Assembly: GCA_963675955.2 (NCBI GenBank) | Contig: CAXXVR010000008.1 | Location: 62,001-126,000 of the forward strand | Origin: Desulfocicer sp963675955 | GTDB lineage: Bacteria > Desulfobacterota > Desulfobacteria > Desulfobacterales > Desulfobacteraceae | Length of the DNA stretch: 64,000 bases | Direction of reading: 5' to 3' | In this document: positions 7,295 through 14,612 of the stretch, one piece after another | How positions within the stretch are numbered: the stretch's first letter is position 1 | How the letters are laid out: each line of letters opens with the position of its first letter | Notes under the pieces: model-generated | Told to the model about the DNA's origin: nothing | The model's input: only the letters and a program-made list of their open reading frames with translations | The model's database searches: none | Program-made: the position numbers and the translations under genes

Positions 7295-9493
7295 ATGACA
7301 TACGATAATAATACCCAATTTGCCGATGAAGGGCAAGCGTTTCAAGAACTTAAACGCCGTTTACCAAACTACGACCTTTCAAATATGAAAAGAGCGACCA
7401 CCGCCGGAGAATATAAAGGCCCTTGTCCTTTTTGCGGTGGGAATGACAGGTTTTTTATACAAACACAAGGATCACTTGAGGGACATGGAACTTGTCGTAA
7501 GTGTGGTTTCAGCGGAGATAAAATAGATATTTACAAAAAGAAAACAGGAAAAAATCTCCGGGAACTCTTTCAGGAATACATGCCAGAATGCCAATATCAG
7601 GCACCAGCCCATACACCGATTAACGGCAGCTCTCCACAACCCACAACTCCAAGGCACACCAGGCAGGATAAGCCACTACTCCCCCAACCATCTTGTATGG
7701 ACGAATGGAACAACCAATGCTTGAGCATAAAATCAGCGGGGGATGTGCTGAAACCTTTTATAGATAGGCGGGGATTCAGTGAAGATATTATAAACGGTCT
7801 CATTGCAAGCGGGCGTTTAAAGATCCGAACAAAAAATGGTAAGCAGTCGGTGGCATATAGCTTTTCCCCTCTGCCCGGTGGGGATGTTGGAACCATTCAA
7901 TACCAAACTATAGATGGTGAAGCCTATCCATTCACCGTAAAAAATGGAGATCCGGTCAACAAAATATTAGGGACAGGACATAAAGCCGGGGGAGGTGTCT
8001 TTTTTAGTTGTGGCCCTGACATCAAGTCTACCAAAACCGCAATCATCACAGAGTCAGTTAACAATGCTATTACGGCTCATGAGTGTTTCCCGGATGTATC
8101 CTGCATTGCCCTCGGTGGATCGACCTTTACGGGGAAACTTTCGGAATTACTCCCCTACATGGAAGCCTTGGAAAAAGTCATTGTGTGCGGAGATAATGAC
8201 TCCGCAGGGGACAAAATGGCTATTAAAGCACGTCAAATCCTTGGGGAAAAAGTACATTCCATAAGGTGGCCCACGGATACCCCGCAAGAATACGATTTGA
8301 ATGATCTTCTTCAGACCGGGCAGAAGGGGAAAATTATTGATCTTATCCAGACTGCCCCCCCTGTCCACGTTGTTGACCTGCCAGATGAAACCCCGGTGCA
8401 ACCCATGATTGTTAAGTATTATGACATGGGTACTGTTTGTCGAAAAAAAATTACTATTGAATACATCGTAGAGGATTTCTTAGAAGAGTATTCCACAAAT
8501 ATAATTTCCGGTGCTGGCGGGACTGGTAAAAGTAATTTCTCAATGAATGTCGCCCTTGAAATCGCCAAAGAACCCGCCATGTATCAGGGCAACGAATTTG
8601 AACAAGGGGGTGTCTTGTTTGATCAATTCATCATTCCAAAACCCCGGACCTCTCTTTTTGTTCAGTCAGAAAACAATATTGGCCAGGTTAATTTCAGATT
8701 TAACAAAATGGCCGGCAATTGTCCGGTGTGCAAAAGAGCACTGAAAAATATTTACATGCCCAATATTATGGATGACGTTTTAACCTCTGGAAAAACCTTT
8801 GAAGACCCCGTTTTTTATCAATACATCATAGACCTAATTCACAAGATTGAAGATAAGACAGGCAAAAAAATAGACATCCTTTGTGTGGACCCCATTATCA
8901 GTTTTTTATCTTGTGATGAAAATCATTCCGTGGATGTCCGGCGGCAATTAGATGTTCTATCCAAAATTGCAATATCGACCAAAGTAACCCCGGTGGTTAT
9001 CCATCATGCCAAAAAAGATGATTCTGGATATCGGGGAACCTCCGCTTTCCGGGACTGGTGCCGATCACACATTGAGCTAAAGCGCACCTGGGGGGCATCC
9101 GAACGATTAACAGAAAACGAAACCGGGCAGGTAGTCAAACGTCAAGCCAGTATCCCCTTGATTAAAGTACACCATGAGAAATCCAACAATTTCCGCGAAT
9201 TTGAAGACTTCACACTTAAGATGAATCAAGACCTTACCTTCAGCGTCACTAATGCCGTTGTTTCACCAGAGAAGGCCAGGCAGGGGGGCATGGTGGCCGA
9301 GGTGTTGAGTTCTTTCCCTGGACAAACAGCAGACAGCACAAAGCAGTTGACGAAAGCATATATTGACCGGGCAGGGGTGAGTAGTACATCAGCCCGGCGG
9401 CATATCGTTGAAGCCGTAAAGCATGGGTACATAAATCAGGAAACTGTGCTTTTGGGGAGCATGCCATCAAATACTTATAAATTACCAAAATGA
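7295..9493 (+). CDS. Primase-helicase replication protein of island 1
   Basis: This 732-residue multidomain protein probably primes and unwinds the excised element. A primase-type zinc ribbon lies at about 41-70 (CPFCGG...CRKCGF). A Toprim domain spans about 247-330 with catalytic Glu in IITESVNNA and the acidic CGDNDSAGD. A RecA/RepA-like ATPase follows with Walker A GAGGTGKS (about 404-411) and Walker B DILCVDPI. The C-terminus is helical and resembles a winged helix. The order recalls the phage P4 alpha protein and plasmid RepA-primase fusions. The G-rich inverted repeats immediately downstream could be its origin or priming sites. Confidence 0.88.
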   Translation: MTYDNNTQFADEGQAFQELKRRLPNYDLSNMKRATTAGEYKGPCPFCGGNDRFFIQTQGSLEGHGTCRKCGFSGDKIDIYKKKTGKNLRELFQEYMPECQYQAPAHTPINGSSPQPTTPRHTRQDKPLLPQPSCMDEWNNQCLSIKSAGDVLKPFIDRRGFSEDIINGLIASGRLKIRTKNGKQSVAYSFSPLPGGDVGTIQYQTIDGEAYPFTVKNGDPVNKILGTGHKAGGGVFFSCGPDIKSTKTAIITESVNNAITAHECFPDVSCIALGGSTFTGKLSELLPYMEALEKVIVCGDNDSAGDKMAIKARQILGEKVHSIRWPTDTPQEYDLNDLLQTGQKGKIIDLIQTAPPVHVVDLPDETPVQPMIVKYYDMGTVCRKKITIEYIVEDFLEEYSTNIISGAGGTGKSNFSMNVALEIAKEPAMYQGNEFEQGGVLFDQFIIPKPRTSLFVQSENNIGQVNFRFNKMAGNCPVCKRALKNIYMPNIMDDVLTSGKTFEDPVFYQYIIDLIHKIEDKTGKKIDILCVDPIISFLSCDENHSVDVRRQLDVLSKIAISTKVTPVVIHHAKKDDSGYRGTSAFRDWCRSHIELKRTWGASERLTENETGQVVKRQASIPLIKVHHEKSNNFREFEDFTLKMNQDLTFSVTNAVVSPEKARQGGMVAEVLSSFPGQTADSTKQLTKAYIDRAGVSSTSARRHIVEAVKHGYINQETVLLGSMPSNTYKLPK

Positions 9494-9504
9494 CCGCAAG
9501 TGCC

Positions 9505-9735
9505 ACTTTGTGGGGGGCCATAAGGCTTAAGGGGGGCCATGGGGGCCACGGAGGGGCCGTTGAGTTTGTGGCCCCCCTTAAAAACATTGAAAAAACAATA
9601 AGTTGTTGTGTTTTTGAAAATCTCATAAGGGGGGGCCATTTGTGGGGTGCCGTGGCCCCCCTTGAAACCCGCATAAACACTGGGGGGGCCAGGGGGCCAC
9701 GACCTTTATTAGGGAGAGTGGCCCCCCCTTTAAGG
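9505..9735. repeat. Cluster of GGGGGGCCA inverted/direct repeats downstream of the primase
   Basis: Runs of GGGGGGCCA or their complement TGGCCCCCC occur about nine times in both orientations within 230 bp, with the pairs AAGGGGGGCCA / TGGCCCCCCTT recurring. Similar G-runs precede the primase start (7255-7285). This organisation is unlike coding sequence and fits an origin or single-strand initiation site. An 88-codon open frame through it is Gly/Leu-biased and probably accidental. Confidence 0.55.
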
Positions 9736-9812
9736 GAGGCCGTCTCCCTCTGTTAAATATTAAGGAAAAACAAAAAGAGTTTTTTCCCTGCCCGGTAAAA
9801 GGAATAATAAAA

Positions 9813-10352
9813 ATGTCTATCAATTTTTTATACAGAGATAAGAGAAAAATCCATTTTAAGACTTTGGGGTGTGATCTCTCAAGAAAAGATGACACCAGAA
9901 CATCAACAAATATTTCATATGTTGACTGCAAGTTCTGTTTGAAAATCATTAAAGAGTTTTATTTGATGCCAAGAAATTTTTATCCACAGATCCCCACTTT
10001 CCCTGGAGAGTACGAACCAGGAAAACCGGGAACCTTTTTTCGCTGCCCGGTATGCGGGAATATAAATTACCACTTTCGGGGGTCTGGCTACAAAAAGCAA
10101 CGGAATAGTTTATGTCGGTGCTGGCAAGATGGTTATTGCCTCACCCTGAGTCTTAACGCTGAGAAAGAACTTTACGAAGTCAACAAAAGGTGGTTGCCAG
10201 ATAAAAAGGGAATCGAACCGCCAGCTAAGGGAAATGTTGAATTTTTTTATGACAAAATTGTTGACCCGGACGAAGAGCTGAACCAACCAGAAGACATTCA
10301 ACCCCTGCCCGGTGGCGATCAAAAAAAGAAGCCGGGCCAGGGCAAAGAGTAA
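9813..10352 (+). CDS. Unknown zinc-ribbon-like protein (179 aa)
   Basis: The sequence shows an N-terminal pair CKFCLK (about 44-49) and CPVCGN (about 75-80) followed by Cys residues in SLCRCWQDGYC, suggesting a zinc-binding fold. The C-terminal third is charged and Pro-rich and probably disordered (ending PGQGKE). An AAAGGA ribosome site precedes the ATG. I do not recognise the family. It is the second gene after the primase on the same strand, so it may be part of the replication operon. Confidence 0.65.
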   Translation: MSINFLYRDKRKIHFKTLGCDLSRKDDTRTSTNISYVDCKFCLKIIKEFYLMPRNFYPQIPTFPGEYEPGKPGTFFRCPVCGNINYHFRGSGYKKQRNSLCRCWQDGYCLTLSLNAEKELYEVNKRWLPDKKGIEPPAKGNVEFFYDKIVDPDEELNQPEDIQPLPGGDQKKKPGQGKE

Positions 10353-10448
10353 GAACCTGAACCGGCAAAGATTTATGGAATCCGGCATGGCTGCAACCAT
10401 TACCGGACCGTGTAGAACATAACCCATAAATAGAATGAGGATTAGAGA

Positions 10449-10940
10449 ATGATTATCAAACTTTTTGGCAGAAAAAAGCAATTAAAAAAAGAACAACAAG
10501 AATTTGAAAGCAAAACAGAGACATTTCTTGAGGAATTAGGGATTGATGAAGAGGACATGCTTGACCCCCCACCGCCACCGCCTACCATGGAGCAGTTGGC
10601 CGCATGGGGATTAACCGGGGAAACAGCAAAAGTATATCTTTTTATTCAAAAGTATCTGACTGAAGGGGCCTTGTATGCCGACATGGGGGCAGGGTTTGAG
10701 TTTACGCCTGATGACAAGGATTCAGTCTTTCAAAGAATGGTGCTCCTTCCTGAATTTTTTCAGGCTGTATCTGATGTGCTGTTTGCCATCACAACCAAGA
10801 GAATTAAGCCAAGGTTTGAGGATGTAAAGAAAACCTTGCCGTTACTTACCCGGCGTTTATTCCACAAAGACACAGGGAAATTTTGGACAGCGGTCAATGA
10901 GCTGAAAAACATTTCAACGGGCATGAGTACATTTACCTGA
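10449..10940 (+). CDS. Unknown protein (163 aa) with proline stretch
   Basis: A basic, coiled-coil-like start (FGRKKQLKKEQQEFESKTETFLEELG) is followed by DPPPPPPTMEQLAAWGLT and a helical domain of about 110 residues (FEFTPDDKDSVFQRMVLLPEFFQAVSDVLFAITTKR). It has no signal peptide or membrane span. A good ribosome site (GAGGATTAGAG) precedes the ATG. I do not recognise the function. Gene order within the island suggests an accessory replication or maintenance role, but that is only inference. Confidence 0.65.
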   Translation: MIIKLFGRKKQLKKEQQEFESKTETFLEELGIDEEDMLDPPPPPPTMEQLAAWGLTGETAKVYLFIQKYLTEGALYADMGAGFEFTPDDKDSVFQRMVLLPEFFQAVSDVLFAITTKRIKPRFEDVKKTLPLLTRRLFHKDTGKFWTAVNELKNISTGMSTFT

Positions 10941-10951
10941 CATAAAGAGCA

Positions 10952-10989
10952 CACCGGGCAGAGATGAATATTCCTTCCCCTGCCCGGTG
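10952..10989. terminator. Perfect 10-bp inverted repeat after the 163-aa gene
   Basis: CACCGGGCAG (10952-10961) pairs with CTGCCCGGTG (10980-10989). There is no long T-run, so it may be a weak terminator or a palindromic site. The half-site CTGCCCGGT recurs about ten times in island 1. Confidence 0.4.
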
Positions 10990-11103
10990 GTCATCCCCAC
11001 ACATATCATTGATCAGCTTGCAGGTTGAAACATCGTTAATCACGCCGTGAGTGATTCATGAAAGTATTGTGGCCGGGTATCAACACAAAAGGATTAGGGC
11101 AGC

Positions 11104-11361
11104 ATGAAAAAAAAGGTGGCGATCCCCAGCAAGTTTGGAGCAAGAAACGTCTGGTGTCGGGATTACAGCCAATGCCTTGACCGGGCCATTGAATCCGGTG
11201 CCGCTGGTTTCTCCTGCCATGGCTGCCACCTGGAACATGATCATTCTGGGGTGCCGAAGGATACGACCGACCTTAAAGAAGATGCCGCCGTCTGCATGGC
11301 ATTGGTGATCAGCGTGTTCAAGAGAATCAATGCTCAAGAGGCGTTGGGCCGGGTTATATGA
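11104..11361 (+). CDS. Shared 85-aa Cys-rich protein (island 1 copy)
   Basis: This 85-residue protein begins MKKKVAIPSKFGARNVWCRDYSQC and contains FSCHGCHLEHDHSG, so four Cys plus His could bind zinc. It aligns end to end with the 85-residue product at 51974-52231 in island 2 (same MKKKVAIPS start, NVWCRDYS, IESGA.GFSC, EHDH.GVP, CMAL). The conservation across two otherwise different islands supports a real and selected gene. I do not recognise the family. It overlaps the next gene by 4 bp (ATGA). Confidence 0.8.
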   Translation: MKKKVAIPSKFGARNVWCRDYSQCLDRAIESGAAGFSCHGCHLEHDHSGVPKDTTDLKEDAAVCMALVISVFKRINAQEALGRVI

Positions 11362-11621
11362 AGCATTGCGGCAATTGTGCACGGCGGGGGCACAAAGAAT
11401 GCAAGCCTTGTAAATGTCTCCCTGGGCACCGACTATGGATAGGACGGGGGGCTGATGTCTGGGGGCGGTGTTCTTGTGGTGGAAAGTTGTTGGCGGCATG
11501 GGTGGATTATTCCAGTAGGTACCGCCGGGTATCTGTTTATCTCTGCATGGGGTGTGGGAAGAAGTGGACAGAGACGGCAACACGACGGATTAAAAAAGGC
11601 GGGGGCCGGGTGCTGGTATGA
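11358..11621 (+). CDS. Small zinc-ribbon-like protein (87 aa)
   Basis: The gene begins in the ATGA overlap with the preceding gene, so translation is probably coupled. It is very Cys-rich: CGNCARRGHKECKPCKC near the start, CSCGG in the middle and LCMGCGKKW near the end, two probable zinc sites. It is strongly basic. No homologue is visible in island 2, although the unrelated 195-residue protein at 50857-51444 also carries zinc ribbons in a comparable position. Function unknown. Confidence 0.55.
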   Translation: MKHCGNCARRGHKECKPCKCLPGHRLWIGRGADVWGRCSCGGKLLAAWVDYSSRYRRVSVYLCMGCGKKWTETATRRIKKGGGRVLV

Positions 11622-11622
11622 A

Positions 11623-11673
11623 TTTTTGGAGTCCATACGCATCGGGTAGAATGTAGAGTTTTTGGAGTCCATA
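11623..11673. repeat. Two copies of TTTTTGGAGTCCATA
   Basis: Exact 15-mers lie at 11623-11637 and 11659-11673 (36 bp apart). A weaker relative is at about 11910-11925 (TTTTGGGGAGTCCATGA), and a near match lies on the minus strand of island 2 at 48679-48693. Confidence 0.6.
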
Positions 11674-11769
11674 TACCACTGGGATCATTTGCCGACTTTT
11701 TAGCCTCTGTGTGGGTGTCAGTGATTCCGGTTAAAAAACGCCGGGTCCTTTCCGGGATCTTTCCCACCA

Positions 11770-11859
11770 CGGTTACGTCAAGCGCAACAAAACGCCAGAT
11801 ACAGGCATGAAAAACGGGTTGTAATTGAGCGTTCCGGCGTTGTGGCCTATTACATATAA
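11770..11859 (+). pseudogene. Remnant of a small gene preserved in island 2 (KRVVI...GVVAYYI)
   Basis: In this frame the translation ...RLRQAQ...EKRVVIERSGVVAYYI ends at a TAA. It matches the centre of the 64-residue product at 48322-48516 (RLGKAQ...EKRVVIVGAGVVAYYI). There is no start codon in frame and the C-terminal half is lost, so this copy looks decayed. The homology is visible but short. Confidence 0.4.
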
Positions 11860-11966
11860 CCCTGAAAGATCGAGGGGGGTATAAATGCCTGAGTTGGTGT
11901 TATACCTATTTTGGGGAGTCCATGAGAACCTACGGAAACCCCATATTTGAGAAAGGATATCGAATC

Positions 11967-12164
11967 ATGAAATACACACATGAACAGCTTATGGAGCAAG
12001 GGTCTTGTGGCGCAAAGACCAGGGCCGGGACACCATGCAAACGCCGGGACATTTATCAAAATGGCCGTTGACCGCTACACGGGGGCCTGAGTACAGGACC
12101 GAAAACAAAAGAGGGTAAGGCCAAGTCTGCATTGAATGGGTTCAAGAAATCACAAACCCCATGA
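11967..12164 (+). pseudogene. HGG-motif small zinc-finger gene interrupted by an in-frame TGA (pseudogene or selenoprotein candidate)
   Basis: An ATG with ribosome site AAAGGA starts MKYTHEQLMEQGSCGAKTRA, then GTPCKRRDIYQNGR, TGA (12069-12071), PLHGGLSTGPKTKEGKAKSA and a few more codons to a TGA at 12162. Phage and island proteins of the same type read CGAKTR.GTPC...GRC..HGG.STGPKT, so the TGA replaces the third conserved Cys. Either the Cys codon mutated to a stop, or UGA is read as selenocysteine; the window has tRNA-Sec. A short hairpin (CCTG-AGTA-CAGG) begins about 15 nt after the TGA. Nonsense mutation is the simpler reading. Confidence 0.55.
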
Positions 12165-12560
12165 GACGTCACCATATGTACCCTTTTTGAAACCATGGGA
12201 AATGTCAAGGCCAAGGTGTCCGAGAACTAAGGTTTTGCTAAGATAGAAAGGGCCGTATCTATTCCCGTTTATTCGCGCAATATATCACGTTTTAGTAACC
12301 CCCATCATATCCACCCAGGCACAAACCCCATGAGACGTATATAAATGTTAACCCTTGGGGAAGCTGTCTACCGGGGCCACCTGGGGGCCGTCTCAATCCC
12401 TGGAACCTGCCGGATAACAACCGGGTGGATACCCATTTCCCCGGTGTGTCAAAATAAGAGGGAGGGGGTACCCTGCCCATGCAGGAACGCCACAAGCTTA
12501 TTCCCGTTTACTGACGTGGTTCAGAACAAACCCCATGTGAACCTCACAAAACCTTACTTT
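12151..12560. repeat. Imperfect tandem intergenic repeats upstream of the RHH-like gene
   Basis: CACAAACCCCATGAGACGT occurs exactly at 12151-12169 and 12320-12338, with a variant ACAAACCCCATGTGA near 12526. TATTCCCGTTTA also recurs near 12257 and 12500. No convincing gene occupies 12165-12663. Confidence 0.55.
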
Positions 12561-12580
12561 CAAGTCAAGACACATAGGGC

Positions 12581-12646
12581 TTGACTCTCCCTTAAACCCA
12601 ATGTTAATATTAACGTAAATACGAACGATAATATAAACGATAATAT
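12581..12646 (+). promoter_or_regulatory. Promoter and operator of the shared RHH-like gene (island 1)
   Basis: TTGACT at 12581-12586 is followed after 17 bp by TTAATA inside a perfect palindrome GTTAATATTAAC (12603-12614). Two direct AACGATAATAT repeats follow at 12624 and 12636, 12 bp apart. The same arrangement, nearly base for base, precedes the homologous gene of island 2, so it is under selection. Autoregulation by the encoded DNA-binding protein is inferred. Confidence 0.7.
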
Positions 12647-12663
12647 TTACAGGGGGGGGTATC

Positions 12664-13215
12664 ATGCAAGATTCAGAACAAGCCAAATTGGAAAAGTTGG
12701 CCAGGATCGAGGCCAGCAACCGGGCCAGGGGCAGACGGTACCTGAAACGCCAGCGGGAGGACGGTAAAAAGCAGATTTCAGCCATTTTAACCGGACCTGC
12801 ATATGATGAGTTATGCCGCCGCCGGGATCAGTCTATTAATACCGGAATCCCACGGTCATTCGGGGATATTATCAGTGCATTGCTGGTGCCTGAACTCAAC
12901 ACCGTTGATGATATTTCAAAGGATATTCAAAACACCCTGGATGATGCCGCCGCAATTTTGAAACCGGCTGAGGGGCACCTGCCGGATGATCTGGTTTTTT
13001 CCCTGGGGGATTACCACGGTCAGGAGCTTGACCTTGAAACCAAGGATCAAATTTTGATCCAGCTTGCAAAGGATCTACCGGGTAGGGAAAATGCACAACG
13101 CCGGGTGGACATGCTTAATGCCGCCGGGATCACTTGCGCCGGTGCTGCCTGGACATCAAAAAAGTTTACTGACAATTTAAGATTTGCAAAAAAACGCCAG
13201 GATAAAAAGGGTTGA
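12664..13215 (+). CDS. Shared ~185-aa DNA-binding-like protein (island 1 copy)
   Basis: The first 35 residues are Arg/Lys/Glu-rich helix (RARGRRYLKRQREDGKK). They are followed by KKQISAILTGPAYDELCRRR and a conserved IPRSFGDIISALL, which resembles a ribbon-helix-helix or partition-repressor type fold: a strand, then two helices. The rest is acidic, with a final basic segment AWTSKKFTDNLRFAKKRQ. It is about 85 percent identical by eye to 50149-50712 in island 2, including its promoter and terminator. The role is unknown; autorepressor or partition-site binder are the likeliest options. Confidence 0.8.
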   Translation: MQDSEQAKLEKLARIEASNRARGRRYLKRQREDGKKQISAILTGPAYDELCRRRDQSINTGIPRSFGDIISALLVPELNTVDDISKDIQNTLDDAAAILKPAEGHLPDDLVFSLGDYHGQELDLETKDQILIQLAKDLPGRENAQRRVDMLNAAGITCAGAAWTSKKFTDNLRFAKKRQDKKG

Positions 13216-13267
13216 CTTCTTCTCCCTGCCCGGTTTACAGTGAAGTCCTCTTAAATCATAAACGGCA

Positions 13268-13299
13268 AATCTGAGCCGTCAAATCAGATTTTTTATTTT
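13268..13299 (+). terminator. Rho-independent terminator after the RHH-like gene (island 1)
   Basis: The stem AATCTGA/TCAGATT (13268-13274, 13284-13290) is followed by TTTTATTTT. The same stem and tail are conserved in island 2 (50066-50096, minus strand). Confidence 0.75.
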
Positions 13300-13325
13300 G
13301 CATGAAGACTTTTCAAGAATATACT

Positions 13326-13405
13326 GGGGGTATGGTGCCGGGCCGGGAAACCGCCGGAAACGCTTTTTATGAGTGTTAGAGCACCTAACCCCCCTTTTTG
13401 TTTTT
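13326..13405 (+). promoter_or_regulatory. Conserved structured leader (candidate three-way-junction RNA), island 1
   Basis: A closing stem GGGGGT..GGTG (13326-13337) / CACC..ACCCCC (13382-13393) encloses two hairpins: CCGG (13338-13341)/CCGG (13354-13357) and AACGCT (13359-13364)/AGTGTT (13372-13377). The 3' strand runs into TTTTTGTTTTT, then GGAGG and the start codon at 13421. In island 2 the second hairpin is AACGCTG/CAGCGTT, so bases differ but pairing is kept. It may be an attenuator or a small RNA. A possible -35/-10 (TTGCAT-16-TATACT, 13298-13325) would start transcription inside the first stem, so the promoter is uncertain. Confidence 0.55.
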
Positions 13406-13420
13406 GGAGGATTCACACAT

Positions 13421-13810
13421 ATGCAGAAAGACCTTACCCCCTATGCCTACACCCCTTACACAATTCCATTGACCCGTTGCACCCTGCCGGACGGTACCAC
13501 CGAATACCGAAACACCACCACCGGGAACCCCGTTGAAGTGGATCAAGAAGACCTCTTTGACCTGATTTCTTACTCCCATGAACAGATTTTCACTTTGGTT
13601 GAAATGCTGCCGGAAGATATCTATTCCCGGTACGCCTACATTTTCAAAGGACTGATTCAGAACATATCTGCTACTTTGGCAGAGGCCCACCATTTCATTA
13701 AGAAGGCGGGTGTGGAGATCGAGGTATCCACCCTTTGTAAGAACCATTTTCTATGCCGTGAGGGTGCCGTTGTGGATGCCGTAGTAAAGGGGGTGAAACA
13801 TGCAGATTGA
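13421..13810 (+). CDS. Unknown protein (129 aa) behind the conserved leader, island 1
   Basis: The start at 13421 is chosen because GGAGG lies 11 bp upstream and the same leader and MQ start occur in island 2. The N-terminus (YAYTPYTIPLTRCTLPDGTTEYRNTTTGNPVEV) looks like beta strands, and the C-terminal 80 residues look helical (EQIFTLVEMLPEDIYSRYAYIFKGLIQNISATLAEAHHFIKK). The body does not align with the gene at the same position in island 2, although both end in HAD through the same overlap with the next gene. Function unknown. Confidence 0.7.
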   Translation: MQKDLTPYAYTPYTIPLTRCTLPDGTTEYRNTTTGNPVEVDQEDLFDLISYSHEQIFTLVEMLPEDIYSRYAYIFKGLIQNISATLAEAHHFIKKAGVEIEVSTLCKNHFLCREGAVVDAVVKGVKHAD

Positions 13811-14147
13811 AACAGACCACACCACCACCAAGGCCATGCTGGAAGTGGAAACAGATCCATTACAGTTTGCATGTCATCCCCTGGGAAAATTGGAATTTGT
13901 GGCTGATACTATCAATGCCTTATGTGATTACGGTGAGGATGATGCTTTTAAGGGTTTTGACTCTTTCGCCATCATATCCATGGGGGAGATCATCAAAGAC
14001 GCCACCCATGAACTATGGGCAATCACCAATGCAGCCGTAACCCGTATAGATGCCCTTCAAGCACAGTTGAGGGTTTGCAAGGCGGTAGCACCTACCAGCC
14101 CGGTTAAGGATGACCAGGGAACGGGAGACGTTGAGGAAGGAGCTTGA
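13800..14147 (+). CDS. Shared MGEII-motif protein (115 aa, island 1 copy)
   Basis: This helical protein contains CHPLGKLEFVADTINALCDYG, then MGEIIKDATHELWAITNAAVTRIDALQAQL. It aligns with the 105-residue product at 49361-49678 of island 2 and more distantly with its upstream neighbour (49668-49946). The start overlaps the preceding stop in CATGCAGATTGA, a junction kept in both islands, so translation is probably coupled. The family is not one I can name. The conserved MGEII.DA and C-terminal coiled-coil suggest a protein-protein interaction role, but that is only inference. Confidence 0.75.
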   Translation: MQIETDHTTTKAMLEVETDPLQFACHPLGKLEFVADTINALCDYGEDDAFKGFDSFAIISMGEIIKDATHELWAITNAAVTRIDALQAQLRVCKAVAPTSPVKDDQGTGDVEEGA

Positions 14148-14247
14148 AGTGTACCGGAATCAGGCTTAACCTCTCTGCCCGGACAAATAATAAATCATTG
14201 GCCATTCTTCCATTCTGGGGGAGTGGTTTTTATGTTCCACGGGCATT

Positions 14248-14312
14248 GGTTACAGGTTTGGTTACAAGCTGTAACCGGATAGGCTGGTGGTTTAGTTGCT
14301 GGTTTAGTTGCC
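14248..14312. repeat. Composite palindrome plus TTTAGTTGC repeats (island 1)
   Basis: GGTTACA occurs twice in direct orientation and once inverted within 14248-14276. It is followed by TTTAGTTGCTGG and TTTAGTTGCCAG (14291 and 14303, 12 bp apart). A site with the same layout but different bases in the stem (GACCACA) is in island 2 at about 51862-51950. Nothing else is visible in 14148-14612. Confidence 0.55.
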
Positions 14313-14612
14313 AGTGAAAACCGACAAGGGGGCGTTATTTCATCGACCCCTTGCCGGTACCTGGACAAAGGACAAACCGAAACGTCCACCCCTGGATACA
14401 GGTGTATTTGTAGGATTATTCAAAAACTGCATAGTGGGGCAGTCTGTCAAAACGACTGAGTCCTACAAAGGTATCACCGGGCAGGGGGAAAGGAACACCG
14501 GGACCCGGAGAAGATATCAATAATCCCAATGTCCCATTTCGGGGCAGTCCTTCATATGTCACCGCCAGGGAACAAGACCGGTTTCCCCTGCCGGGTGATG
14601 ACAAACAAATAT

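Larger units (their letters stand above)
11622..11966. other. Gene-poor stretch with repeats and a decayed small gene
   Basis: No intact gene is visible. It holds two copies of a 15-bp GGAGTCCAT-containing repeat (11623-11673) and a fragment related to a small gene of island 2 (11770-11859). Confidence 0.5.

Noticed and set aside
9490..9756. 88-codon frame overlapping the primase stop by ATGA
   Set aside because: The overlap is suggestive, but the frame consists mostly of the G-rich repeats and has repeat-driven composition.
14308..14523. 71-codon frame near the right end of island 1
   Set aside because: No ribosome site, no homologue in island 2, and it lies in a stretch of repeats.
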